A stretch of 64,000 nucleotides of DNA. It comes from Aphanomyces cochlioides. Taxonomy: Eukaryota; Oomycota; Saprolegniomycetes; Saprolegniales; Verrucalvaceae. The DNA is taken from NCBI GenBank assembly GCA_019828595.1, contig JAHQRK010000016.1, forward strand, positions 1,116,001-1,180,000, given 5' to 3'. Under the pieces are notes generated by a model. It did no database searches. It saw nothing but the letters and a program-made list of their open reading frames with translations, and was not told the DNA's origin. Below are positions 39,169 to 49,692 of the stretch, in pieces. The stretch's first letter is position 1, and every line of letters begins with the position of its first letter. Position numbers and translations under genes: made by a program.

Positions 39169-41026
39169 GTGTACAATCGCGTATATTGAATTTAATTATA
39201 CGCTAAATAATAATGACCGTCATTAATCACTCTTGAGTGAATAATATTGGTACTTGTGAGATTTGAACGCAGGCAGATTTACCTCTTGAAATTTGATTTT
39301 TGTTGTATAAGTTGATACAGGTAAAAGTTGGCATCTTGACACGTCGCATGTGCTGTCGATCGTGGTCTTCATGTCGTGTAACTACATGAATGGTCTTGGG
39401 TTATGTGGACATGGGACAGACTTGTCTTGTCTTCGACGTCAGATGGGTGTGGAGTAATCTTGGACTGGCTTCAGAACGTCCACATGTTGCTTTGACTAAT
39501 CTTGGACAGGACCATTGGCACCAGATGATGTGTGAACTAATCTTCCACTGGATTTTTTTCTTGTCGCAAAGTGCTATCGTCGTTGAACGTTGGTGCGTCA
39601 CCGTCGATTGTGCAGTCGTCATGGGTGCCTTGTTGTCGCATGTTCTTGGGTCGTTGATCGTGTCTTGATGTTTGTATGGTCTTGCCAGAGGAAGTTCACT
39701 GGATTTTTTTCTTGCCGGACTTGAAAATTTGAGTGGCGGAGAACTTCCTTGAGGATGTTTTGAAAAGTTCCTTGGCCATTTTTCAATTTTGCCGCTGCCA
39801 TGCCGCCGTGATGCTGTCGCTCTGCTGCTTCGTTTGGCCGCTGATGTTGCTGTTCGTGGTCGTGTTGTGCTGTTGTTGCCGCTTGGTGTACCGTGCTGCT
39901 GCTGCTGTGGTCGCTTGCTGTGCCGTGTCGTTGTTGCCGCTACCGTGTCCGTGCTGCCGTGTTTTTGCCGCTTGCTATGCCGACGCTCGTGTGACTTGCC
40001 GTGGGTGCGACTTGCCGTGGGTGCGATCTGCCATGGGTGCGATGGGTGCGACCGCGATACACGATGGCTGAAGAAGGCGATGGGCTTCAAGGAAGACAAG
40101 ATTCAAGGCGTTCAAGAACAAGAGCCAGCTGGAGCGAATAGCGAGCGGTCAAATCTCCGTCCCTTCGTGAGTGTCGGGACGCAGGGCCTCACCCGTCTTT
40201 CTGCTCGTGGTTTGATTCGGCTGGCTTTTGAGAAGAAGGCGTCCAAGGCGTTCAAGGAAGAAAAGCGCGAAGACTTTTTTCCAAGTCGGCTCTGCTTTTG
40301 TGGAGTCGCCAGCGTGTCGCTTGGAGTGCCGAAAAAAGCTGGCTGTGGGGTGTGACGAGGGGGGATACCTCCGATCGCTCCTAGGCCAGTTGGTAGTCCC
40401 CCTACCCGGATACTTCTTGAGGGCGCGTTGCCTTTTTACTTTGCCGCCGTCGAGTCGAGGCTTCGGCCGCGACTTTCAACCCTTGGGACTTTGTCTCAAG
40501 GGGATGCCCCGGGGCTTCAAGGAAGACTTCAGCGATTTGGCTTGGTTTGTATCTCGTGCTTGTTGGTATGACTTGTTTAGGAAAGCGAGCGAGCGAGCGA
40601 TTTTTGCGACCGGTCGCCCATTTTGGCGCCGATGATTCGTCGTCGGCGCGTCCAAGAAGGTGGGAATTGGCTACGCCGGGCCAGCCATCCGCGGTCCATT
40701 CGACCAACTTCGTAAGTTGTTTCCTTTGTTTTTGCTTGACTTTTGTGCTTAGCTTGTTTTTTTCTTGCTTTTTCAAGCGAAGTTGGCGAAAATTACCAAG
40801 TCTTTCCGAAAAACCTCGCCGATTTTGTGCGAAGCGCTGCCCAATTTTTTAATTTCGTAATTCACCCTTGAATTGTCGATTTTTCTTGATTTTTGTAGTT
40901 GAATTTCAACTTGGTTGGACTTGCCTTCAAAACTTTGGCGCGCTTGCGGGTAAGTTTGCTTCAATTCAAACAAAGATCTCACTTCAACTTGTAGATCCAT
41001 CATGTTGACTAATCGAGCCGGAGTAA

Positions 41027-44000
41027 TCAAGCCAACTTGAACTTGAAGATTGCGGGATGTTTACTCAAAAATCGGCGGTACGAACCACGGTGTCTTAACA
41101 ATCCAAGGATAATCATTGCCTGTTGATAGGTGTCTTGATCGTGAATGTGGCGAAGCCATCGGCGGACATTAGACGCCCCAAAAGTCAACGCAACATCGTT
41201 CAACGCTGGTAAGTGTGGTGTCTTGGCTCCGTCAAACTTGACTTTGTTTCGGTGTGTCCATAGGAGGTGAATAATGCCGCAAACAAGCATAAACCAGAGC
41301 CGATGGAGAACGTCTCGATATCGAGTCCATCGCTGCGCGACTTGAAAAGCATCGATGTTTTCGACCCACTCCCAGGTAAAGCGAACCCCAAACAAACTCC
41401 ATGCCTCACGATGTTGTAGCCAAAGATCTCGTGTGATTGTGCATTCCATGAACAAGTGCCGCAATGTTTCTCGCGCATAACAATTGGGGTAGCAGCATCG
41501 AAGTGCTCTTGGGTCAGTGGCCTCCTTGTACTTGAATTTATTGCCCACTGGGATGATGTCGTAGAGAATTCGCGTCCAAAGATCTGCTTGAACTGGCGTC
41601 ACAAGACTGGCAAAAGGCTTGACAAAATGTGAAAGGTATTTGGCGATTTTCGCTCGAGTGTCACGTGTGCCAGAGTGGAAGGGATGCGACCGCGTTAACA
41701 AAGGAGCATGGAAGCTCACTCGCTTGATGATTTTCGTTGTCCACGACTTGAACGGTACGTCGACATCTCCTTGTCGATATGAAATCACCGTTTGCGGACT
41801 AGGATCGTTTTCAACCGGGGCGTCTAGCCGCTTGTTGGCTTGAGTCCAAACATTCGTTGCAATCAGCGTCACCAGCTTGTAAAAGTGCTTGAAGGATGTC
41901 GGGACAGGTAATTCTTCGACGAAGTGATCTAGGTGGTCTTCCATCGACTCACGAAACTCATCGTAGGTTGGCCACGTTCGACCTGGAGTCAACAAGTCTT
42001 CAAGGCAGTGTATGCTTCTCCAAGCAAGGTGTCTGTACCAGTCGCGATGGTTTTGAAGCGTGATTGCAAGCGACGATATCCCGTCTCGACCCGGGACTTG
42101 AAAAAGAGGGTGCGACGACAACCACAATGGCATTTGTGTCATCTGACTCAGCGTAGGCTCGTGTGGTGTCTTCATTGTCATTGGAATTTGAGCCCATTGC
42201 TTCCAGACTTTGCGCCAAAACGGTGAGAGCAACTTGAACTGGACGAGCTTATTGTTTGGGCTAGGATGATACATCATGAAGTCCCAATTTGTCACTCGAG
42301 AGTATGGATACATGCAACGACTCAAGCGATCTGTCGGTAAGATTGCCCATTGTGGAGGCTTTTCTTGATCAGCTTGGACTAGGAGTTGAAGACGAGTGAC
42401 TCTTTGTTTTCGAATCGCTGAAGCAATATGCGGCACTTTGAAGCCCGTCTTCGAGTCATGGATCAAGCCACTTGGAGCAAGGGCCAAATACTTGTCTTCG
42501 GCTTGCGTGCGTCGACTCATGACAAACTTGTTGACCATAGACTGCCATTTTCGCACGGTATTGTCTGGTATCGGTAGCACCATCGTGTAATGCCAAAGCT
42601 GTGATAGGATAATCGTTTTCACAAGCAACCGCCTGCCTTTGAGGGTTCTTGCTCGACACGCCCACGTGGTAAACGACTTGTAAAACTTATCGCTGATTGC
42701 ATTGATTTGAAGCATAGGATCCAATTGGTGTCCCAGTTCAATCCCAAGATATTTCACTGGCGTTCCACTTGGTACCATGTTCAATCTTGGATGTTGGAAT
42801 ACTGATTGATTGTTGTCTAGCGTCAAGACTTTGCTCTTACTGCGATTGAGTTTTGCTCCAGAGTGACGGCAAAACTCGTCGACGAGCTTAAGCTGTTCTT
42901 CCAAGTCGCCCACGGAGCTGGAGATGAGCGTTGTGTCGTCGGCGAAGAGAAGAACGGAAGCGATCCCAGAGTCCGAGAAAGCGTAACCATACTCGGGATG
43001 ATTGCGAAGCATTTGAGCGAGCGGTTCTATCGTCAAGACGAAAAGCATCGAAGACAACGGATCGCCTTGCTTGACTCCTCGCGATGGATAGAATGGATCG
43101 GTAAGTCTGCCATTGATGTTCAAACTGACTTGAGTTTGGTTGTAGAGTAACTTAACCCAGTCAATGAAGTGATCTCCAACATTGAATTTCTTCAAAACGG
43201 CGAACATGAACTCATGATTCACACGATCATAGGCCTTTTCAAAGTCCAGGAACATCGCGTAGGCTTCTTGATTGAAGGTGGTGCAATGATGTTGAAGGTC
43301 TTGCAGAAAGATGACATGATCATGGATCCGCCTGCCTTTGACGAAGCCATTTTGTTCGGGTTGGACGATCAACGGTAAGACTTGTGACATTCGATACGCT
43401 AACGCGCGCGATAGGACTTTGACTTCAACTGGAATCAAGGCAATGGGTCGATAGTTCGCTGGGTTGTGTCGATCGCCGCCTTTGAAGAGCAACGATATGG
43501 CGGACCAGCGTTGCGAGGCCAACATGATGCCTTCCTGAAGTTGGTGGTTGAAGACTACCGACAAGATTTCGCCAAACAAGGCTGGATGTAGCTGGTAAAA
43601 GCCAGCCGAGAACCCATCTATTCCAGGTGACTTGTGAGGATTCATCGTCTTGATGGATTGCGCTAGCTCTTCGATCGTCAACGGCGCATCCAAAGCCTCT
43701 GAATCGTCTTGGGGTAAGTTTCTCTCAAGTACATTCAAGAACTGTGACTTCTCTTGTGGACTTGTAGGTTGAAAGTCGCCTTCACTCATCACCGCCGACC
43801 AATGACGATTGAATGCTGCATGAATTTCCTCTGGTATGGCAGTGACGTTTCCTTGTTCGTCGTAACATCCGACGATAGGTATGGAAAACTGCCGAGCGCG
43901 TGGTTTGCGAAAGAAATGACTTGTCGGTGCCTCGTTTTGGGTGGCGTGGAAGTCAAAACTCAAGTCCGCGTGGTGCTGTTTCAAGTCTTGCTTCTTGGTC

Positions 44001-45199
44001 TCATACTGTGTCCTTGCAGTATTGAGAGCTGCTTCGGTGAGGCGTCCGTGATGATGTCGTAACTGAGCTTGTAGCCATTGGATCTTGGCCTCTTGAAGTG
44101 CGTTCTTTTGGTTCGTTACCATTCGAGCGTGATATTTCTGAAGAAAGCGTTTGGTGCGGCGTTGCCATTGAGTCCACAAGACCCCTGGCTGGTCCGATGT
44201 CCGCAGTCGCTCGAGCAGTTCGCTGGCTTCGGACACAATCGCCTCTCGAACTTCTCGGATCGCCAAAAGTTCTTTTGGCAGCTTCCAGTAGCTCTTGACG
44301 CGTGTTGTTTTTACTGGTTGGAGCTCCACTTTGTGCCATAAGTGATCTGTGTTTGCTGTAGGCTCGAAGTACTCGCCAGCAGAATACATTCGACACAAGG
44401 CAGGCTGAAGGAAGATGTAATCAAGCCGATTGAGTCCCTTCGGCGAAGAGTAAACCTTCTTCGTGGGGTTGAAAGATCTCCAGGCGTCGACGACCTCAAG
44501 TTCTTGTAGCCACGCGAAACAAGACTGCCTGTTGACTTGGTGGTTTGAGGTGGTGGAGCCTCTTGAGTCCAATACTCGATCCATCGGGAGATTGAAGTCT
44601 CCCATGACGACATGTTTGGACGCGATTGGGAAGTTTCGTGGCAAGGCATCAAAGAAGGCGTCTCGCTCGCTGTCTTCAACAGGTGCGTAGACATTGTGGT
44701 AGTAGATGGGGTCGTCTCCCCACATTGAACTGACCACCATGTAGCGATCTTCGATGTCGTATTGGCGTTCATGGTGAAGTGTGTTGAAGCCAGGGATGGT
44801 GTGTTGGAAGATCATGGCGACGCCACCAGATCGGTATTGTTCAAGTTCGCCTCCCAGAAGCCGATGGTCATTGGCAGCAATGAAGTACTTGTCATGACCA
44901 AGAGCGTGAGCAAGGTGAAACATGAACGTGGAGAATTTCTTCTCACTGGCAAATTTGGTTTCTTGTAGGGCAACGATCTCGTTCCGTGAGATCATGGTGT
45001 TGCCAAGTTGGTTTCCATTGTCTCTCGAAAGGCCATTTATATTGGCCGTGACAATGGACAAGTTGACAAGTGAAGAGTTGGGGAACGTTGGCTGTGGTGG
45101 TTGTTGGTTTGGATGCGATGAAGTTGGTTGCACTGAAGCCGCGAGGACCTTAGTACAACAAGTTGTTCCTGCGTTGCAGGCGGGTATTGTCGTTGCCAA
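41027..45199 (-). CDS. Retrotransposon ORF2: endonuclease/reverse transcriptase (element 1)
   Basis: About 1390 residues. N-terminal APE-type endonuclease: LSIVTANINGLSRDNG, IVALQETKF, VVMGDFNLP, LNRLDYIF and TANTDHLWH. Reverse transcriptase: NPHKSPGIDGFSAGFYQLHP, RPIALIPVEVKVLSRALAYRM, QNGFVKGRRIHDHV, FLDFEKAYDRVNHEF, GVKQGDPLSSMLFVL and the catalytic LLFADDTTLIS. The C-terminus has a zinc-knuckle-like CCYPNCYARETLRHLFMEC. The open frame begins inside the end of ORF1 and has no ATG near its start (45199 is TTG). ORF2 overlaps ORF1 by about 50 nt in a different frame, so translation by frameshift or reinitiation is implied. Domain order is that of L1/Tx1-type elements. Confidence 0.92.
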   Translation of the reverse strand: MATTIPACNAGTTCCTKVLAASVQPTSSHPNQQPPQPTFPNSSLVNLSIVTANINGLSRDNGNQLGNTMISRNEIVALQETKFASEKKFSTFMFHLAHALGHDKYFIAANDHRLLGGELEQYRSGGVAMIFQHTIPGFNTLHHERQYDIEDRYMVVSSMWGDDPIYYHNVYAPVEDSERDAFFDALPRNFPIASKHVVMGDFNLPMDRVLDSRGSTTSNHQVNRQSCFAWLQELEVVDAWRSFNPTKKVYSSPKGLNRLDYIFLQPALCRMYSAGEYFEPTANTDHLWHKVELQPVKTTRVKSYWKLPKELLAIREVREAIVSEASELLERLRTSDQPGVLWTQWQRRTKRFLQKYHARMVTNQKNALQEAKIQWLQAQLRHHHGRLTEAALNTARTQYETKKQDLKQHHADLSFDFHATQNEAPTSHFFRKPRARQFSIPIVGCYDEQGNVTAIPEEIHAAFNRHWSAVMSEGDFQPTSPQEKSQFLNVLERNLPQDDSEALDAPLTIEELAQSIKTMNPHKSPGIDGFSAGFYQLHPALFGEILSVVFNHQLQEGIMLASQRWSAISLLFKGGDRHNPANYRPIALIPVEVKVLSRALAYRMSQVLPLIVQPEQNGFVKGRRIHDHVIFLQDLQHHCTTFNQEAYAMFLDFEKAYDRVNHEFMFAVLKKFNVGDHFIDWVKLLYNQTQVSLNINGRLTDPFYPSRGVKQGDPLSSMLFVLTIEPLAQMLRNHPEYGYAFSDSGIASVLLFADDTTLISSSVGDLEEQLKLVDEFCRHSGAKLNRSKSKVLTLDNNQSVFQHPRLNMVPSGTPVKYLGIELGHQLDPMLQINAISDKFYKSFTTWACRARTLKGRRLLVKTIILSQLWHYTMVLPIPDNTVRKWQSMVNKFVMSRRTQAEDKYLALAPSGLIHDSKTGFKVPHIASAIRKQRVTRLQLLVQADQEKPPQWAILPTDRLSRCMYPYSRVTNWDFMMYHPSPNNKLVQFKLLSPFWRKVWKQWAQIPMTMKTPHEPTLSQMTQMPLWLSSHPLFQVPGRDGISSLAITLQNHRDWYRHLAWRSIHCLEDLLTPGRTWPTYDEFRESMEDHLDHFVEELPVPTSFKHFYKLVTLIATNVWTQANKRLDAPVENDPSPQTVISYRQGDVDVPFKSWTTKIIKRVSFHAPLLTRSHPFHSGTRDTRAKIAKYLSHFVKPFASLVTPVQADLWTRILYDIIPVGNKFKYKEATDPRALRCCYPNCYARETLRHLFMECTITRDLWLQHREAWSLFGVRFTWEWVENIDAFQVAQRWTRYRDVLHRLWFMLVCGIIHLLWTHRNKVKFDGAKTPHLPALNDVALTFGASNVRRWLRHIHDQDTYQQAMIILGLLRHRGSYRRFLSKHPAIFKFKLA

Positions 45200-47708
45200 C
45201 GAATGCTGTTAACGAGCTGTCTGTAGGCTGGTAGGCATCAATACTGAGCTGCCATATCCGCGAAGACATCTCGGTTTTGCACACACGATTCAGTTCTTCC
45301 GCAAAGTATTGCCCGAACAGCGACTTCAGCAAAGCCCAGAGCGTGGATGGTGCCAACATGCGGCCATGTTTGGCTGGAAGCCACGCTACTGGCTGACGAG
45401 TGAGGTACAAGATCAACGCGTCATTTCTGAAGACTAACGGAGCTTGCACAGCGATCCATAGTTCGAAAGCGGCAAGAGCATCTTCCACTTGATCCGTTGG
45501 GAAGGCAGGGTGTTTTGGTGCGTCCTCGAAGAAACCCAAGACGCTTGAGATTTCTTCAAGCCTGGTCCACTTTGGATGTTCTTGAAAGGTAAACTTGAAT
45601 CCATTCGTGAATGAATCGACCACTGGTAGTTGTGTCGCCGACATCCAACGTTGCCAAGCGTGCATACGGACGACCTTGAGGTAATCACTGTACGTATGTG
45701 TGGCTAACTTGGTTAGGACGACGTTCATGCTTTGGGTGTGGGAATGGATGACTTTCCAGAGTCCGTCAACGTTGCATCGACGTATGTAGTCGACAACATC
45801 AAGTTCCGTTCCGGAGATGTCCGTGGTGTTGGCTTGGTTGTGGTGTTGGAAGGCAGCTCCTTCCCCAACGCTGGCTTGGAGCACTTGGACAAGCTCCTCC
45901 ATGGTGAGGTTGTCTGGGTGCCAGCAAAGCTTGCTGTCGACAACATGTTGCCTCTTCACGAAGGCGTCACGTGCTTTCAAGCTTTCTTCTGGGATCTTCT
46001 TGATCGCAGGTATGTACACACGAGTTGGTGTTTCATGCTGAGAATCCACTGGCATAGTAGTTGCTTCGATGGTTGCGAGAGCATTGAAGAAGTTGTCGGA
46101 GGCCCACGATACAAATGATGGGGACGCTTGTGCAGCGGCTACTCGCTTCTTCGAACGAGGTACAACAAATCCATCTTCGTCGACAGATTGACTCGTGGTG
46201 CGTTTAGTTGATTTTGGATCGACTTCCATGTTGGTGCTCAACTGCGATGAAGCAGGAGGAACAATTGGCTCGGTCTCTAGAGGTGTGACTTCCATGTCTT
46301 GTGGCTCTTCCTCTCTACCCTGGAGTAAAGGTTCTTCGTTTGATTTTGGCTCGGTATGAGGAGGGATCACTTCCATATTTTGTGACTCTTCACCCTGACC
46401 TTGGATTATAGGTTCTTCGTGTTGTTTTTCCTCGTTGACTTTGGCGCGTTTGGTTTGTTTGGCTCCTTGGTCCACTGCGCCTTGTCCTTCTGGTTCCGGC
46501 ACTTGTTTCTCCGGACTTTGCATCAACGCTGCGGCGTGGTCCAAGTCCAAGCAATGAGGTGAAGCAGAAGAGGTGCGAGAAGCCGAGCGTTGGAAGTTCT
46601 TGACAAACACATTGTAGGCCACACCATCCATCTTCAGTCGGTCTGCTGGATGACCGTTGACGACTAGTTGTTTGGGGACTTCTGCCTCCAAGAAGTAGAC
46701 GCGCCACACATTGGACTGGCAGGAGACATTGGGTATGTGTTGCCGATACGCTTGAAAGATTGGCTTCATCTTCAAACGTCGTAGCAAACGGAAGAGCTTC
46801 ACAGAGTCGAAGTTGAATCGAATGCCCACGATGTCCATAAAGAAGAACTTGTCCATCGGGTCGTTCGATTCTTGAGATGATCCGCTGACCTTGACCGTAG
46901 GCACTGGAATCGTGAACTCCTTGCCGAAGATCGAAATGGTTTTCCCAGCGAGCATGTCCTTCACGTCGCGCGAGGTAATGGACACGACGATGTCGCCGGT
47001 GCGCGTTTTGTTGAGTTGAACGAATTCCAATAGGAGGTACGCCCATTCGGCATCTTGGTTTTCCTTGAAGATCGCGTCGATGATCTTCTCGTTGGTATAG
47101 GCCTTGTCGGAGAAGGCTCCATCAGTTTCGATCCACATCGTGGTGGTGGCCTTCTTGACCTTGACTGGGGTCGCCTGCGAGATGGCCTCAAGCAAGTCTT
47201 CCTCGTTTGCATCTTCTTGGCTCGCGAGGTCGATGAGTTTGCTGAGGTACTCCGGCTTGGGGCGGTTGACGACAGTCTTGACTCGTTTCGGAGGTGCATT
47301 GTCTTGGTCGTCCTTGAGTAGGTCGGCATAGGATTTTTTCTTGGGTTGTTCTTGTTCTTTTTGAGGAGGACTCTCGCGCGGCGGAGCACCAACGGGATCG
47401 GAGAGATCGATGATAACTCGGCGCGGCGCAGGGTCGCTAGCTTGGTCGGGTGGAGGGGCTTGTTGGGACATATTGGCATCTTCGGCGTGGTGGAATCCAT
47501 CTTCATGGCGCTTGTCGGACTCGCTCGCGTTGGACTCGACAGAGATTTCGTTGGCGGGTGCGTGGAGAAGGCGATCTTGAGCGTCGGCGGAAGGAGACGG
47601 CGTCGGACCCTCCTCGTCCACTGGTGGACCAGAAGGGACAAGGTACTTCACGGAGGAGACATTCGGCATAGAGGGCTTGGCAGCATCGGCGGCAGCGGTA
47701 GACGACAT
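45150..47708 (-). CDS. Retrotransposon ORF1 protein (element 1)
   Basis: 852 residues from ATG 47708 (MSSTAAADAAKPSMPN). The N-terminal roughly 130 residues are acidic and Pro/Ser-rich and probably disordered. The middle (about 185-390) is a folded region with TTMWIETDGAFSDKAYTNEK, IFGKEFTIPVPTVKVSG, DKFFFMDIVGIRFNFDSVKL and SNVWRVYFLEAEVPKQLVVNG. A second polar linker with KKRVAAAQ is followed by a C-terminal domain of about 250 residues (VVRMHAWQRWMSATQLPVVDS, ending RLQRRNNLLY). It presumably binds the element RNA, as ORF1p does in L1, but no CCHC knuckle or classical L1 ORF1p coiled coil is obvious. Confidence 0.8.
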   Translation of the reverse strand: MSSTAAADAAKPSMPNVSSVKYLVPSGPPVDEEGPTPSPSADAQDRLLHAPANEISVESNASESDKRHEDGFHHAEDANMSQQAPPPDQASDPAPRRVIIDLSDPVGAPPRESPPQKEQEQPKKKSYADLLKDDQDNAPPKRVKTVVNRPKPEYLSKLIDLASQEDANEEDLLEAISQATPVKVKKATTTMWIETDGAFSDKAYTNEKIIDAIFKENQDAEWAYLLLEFVQLNKTRTGDIVVSITSRDVKDMLAGKTISIFGKEFTIPVPTVKVSGSSQESNDPMDKFFFMDIVGIRFNFDSVKLFRLLRRLKMKPIFQAYRQHIPNVSCQSNVWRVYFLEAEVPKQLVVNGHPADRLKMDGVAYNVFVKNFQRSASRTSSASPHCLDLDHAAALMQSPEKQVPEPEGQGAVDQGAKQTKRAKVNEEKQHEEPIIQGQGEESQNMEVIPPHTEPKSNEEPLLQGREEEPQDMEVTPLETEPIVPPASSQLSTNMEVDPKSTKRTTSQSVDEDGFVVPRSKKRVAAAQASPSFVSWASDNFFNALATIEATTMPVDSQHETPTRVYIPAIKKIPEESLKARDAFVKRQHVVDSKLCWHPDNLTMEELVQVLQASVGEGAAFQHHNQANTTDISGTELDVVDYIRRCNVDGLWKVIHSHTQSMNVVLTKLATHTYSDYLKVVRMHAWQRWMSATQLPVVDSFTNGFKFTFQEHPKWTRLEEISSVLGFFEDAPKHPAFPTDQVEDALAAFELWIAVQAPLVFRNDALILYLTRQPVAWLPAKHGRMLAPSTLWALLKSLFGQYFAEELNRVCKTEMSSRIWQLSIDAYQPTDSSLTAFVGNDNTRLQRRNNLLY

Positions 47709-47770
47709 TGGTCGAGGGGTACCTTACTTTGGCTGTTGACTTGAGTGGTTGACGGCAAAAGTAAAAGTAG

Positions 47771-47783
47771 GGGGGATAGCTCA
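47771..47783. repeat. Target-site duplication copy 2 (GGGGGATAGCTCA), junction of elements
   Basis: A single copy shared by the 5' end of element 1 and the 3' end of element 2. It is preceded by GCAAAAGTAAAAGTAG, which also ends the 5' leader of element 2 (at 56398-56413, one base different). Confidence 0.75.
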
Positions 47784-49692
47784 GTGTACAATCGCGTATA
47801 TTAAATTTAATTATACGCTAAATAATAATGACCGTCATTAATCACTCTTGAGTGAATAATATTGGTACTTGTGAGATTTGAACGCAGGCAGATTTACCTC
47901 TTGAAATTTGATTTTTGTTGTATCAGTTGATACAGGTAAAAGTTGGCATCTTGACACGTCGCATGTGCTGTCGATCGTGGTCTTCATGTCGTGTAACAAC
48001 ATGGATGGTCTTGGGTGATGTGGACATGGGACAGACTTGTCTTGTCTTCGACGTCAGATGGGTGCGGAGTAATCTTGGACTGGCTTCAGAACGTCCACAT
48101 GTTGTCTTTGACTAATCTTGTACGGGGCCATGGGCACCAGATGATGTGTGAACTAATCTTCCACTGGATTTTTCTTGTCGCAGCGTGACATCGTCGTTGA
48201 TTGTTGGCTTGTCACCGTCGATTGTGCAGTCGTCATGGGTGCCTTGATGTCGCATGTTGTTGAGTCGACGATCGTATCTTGGTCTTTGTATGGTCTTGGT
48301 TGAGAAGTTTCACTGGATTTTTTCTTGTCGGACTTGAAAATTTTGAGTGGCTGAGAACTTCCTTGGGGATTTGAAGTTTGGTTTGGAGTCATTTTTCGAT
48401 TTCCTCGCTGCCGTGATGCTGTCCCTCTGTTGTCGTGCCGTGGCTGCCGTTGTTGTCCGTGTCTGCTGTGGCCTTGCTGTGGCTGTGCTGTCTTCGTTGC
48501 CGCTTGCTGTGTCGTGTCTGCGTGCTGTGCTGTGTCTGCGTCCTGCTGCGTTTGTCGTCGTTCCCGCTGCGAGCTGTCGCCGTTGTCGCTGTGGTGCCGT
48601 GATGCTTCTGTCGTTGCTGCTGCTGCTGTGTTGTCGTGCCCTTGCCGCTGCTTTGTCGTCGTGCCGCTGCCGGATGTTGCCGCGATTGTTGTCCGTGGGT
48701 GCGAAACGCGTTGGGTGCGCTGCGACACGCGTTGGTTGAAGAAGGCGACTGGCTCAAGGAAGGCGTTCAAGCAAGGCGTTCAAGACCCAAGAGCGGCTGG
48801 AGCGAAACGCGAGGAGTCAAATCTCCGTTCCTTCGATGGTGTCGGGACGCGGGGCCTCACAAGTCTTTCGACTCGCGTTTTGATTCGGCTTGCTCTTGGT
48901 GAAGACGGCGTCCAAGGCGTTCAAGGAAGAAAGCGCGAAGACTTTGACAGCCTTGGCTTGTTGAGACGGACCGTTCCGCGAAGGTGCATTGTTGGCTGAC
49001 CCCCTTCATGCACTGACGCAGGGCGAAGGACCTGGTCAGTCCGTGTCCGTGGATATGAGTCGAGTGCTTTGGGTTTGTCTCTTGGTTGTCCCTTTTGTGG
49101 CACTTGTGCCTTTGATGTGGCCTTTGGCCTTTCGATCTGGGTGTCCCTTTTTCCTGATTTCCTGAACTCCTTTGATGGAGCCCCCGGGGGTAGCGTCCAA
49201 GTGAAGACTTCTTCGAAAAAGGCGGTTGGGCTCTTGTTGCTTTGATGACTTGTTTGCGTAGGTTGGCGAGCGATCGAGTGATTTTTTTTTGCGTTGCGTT
49301 TGTTGGCCATGGCGGCGAATTTTGGCGTTGCGTTTGTTGGCACTGTTGGCGTTGAAGAAAAGCGTGAAGAAACGTGGAAGTCAGCCCACGAGCGCAGCTA
49401 CGGGCGGTTTTTTGCTTGACTTTGCCGCCGTTGGCACTTGGATTTCGCGAAGGTCGCTTGAAATCTCCAAGTCGCCGCAAAAAAGCTCGCTGATTTTATG
49501 CGAAGCGCTGCCCAAAACTTTAATTCCGTAATTCACACTTGAATTGCCGATGTTTCTTGTTTTTTGTAGTTGACTTTCAAACTTGGCCGCATTTGACTTC
49601 AAAATTTGGAGTCACTTTCAAGTAAGTTGTCAAAAAGTCATACATGTTTCTAACTTGTCTTGTAGATGACTTGTCCAGGACAGTACTCAACA

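Larger units (their letters stand above)
39169..47770 (-). mobile_element. L1-like non-LTR retrotransposon, element 1 (apparently intact)
   Basis: About 8.6 kb, reading on the minus strand: a 62-bp 5' leader, ORF1 (47708-45150), ORF2 (ending 41027) and a 1.86-kb 3' region (41026-39169) without genes. The 3' region ends in AT-rich DNA, not poly-A (minus-strand end ...CGATTGTACAC). It is flanked by copies of GGGGGATAGCTCA, which I read as target-site duplications. Both ORFs are open over full length. The 3' region contains GT/CTG-rich low-complexity DNA (39780-40070). Confidence 0.88.

Noticed and set aside
39780..40070. Possible CRISPR-like or short tandem repeat array in the CTG/GTT-rich DNA of the retroelement 3' region
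   Set aside because: Low-complexity sequence without regular repeat/spacer spacing. A matching stretch lies at 48410-48700 in element 2, so it is part of the element.
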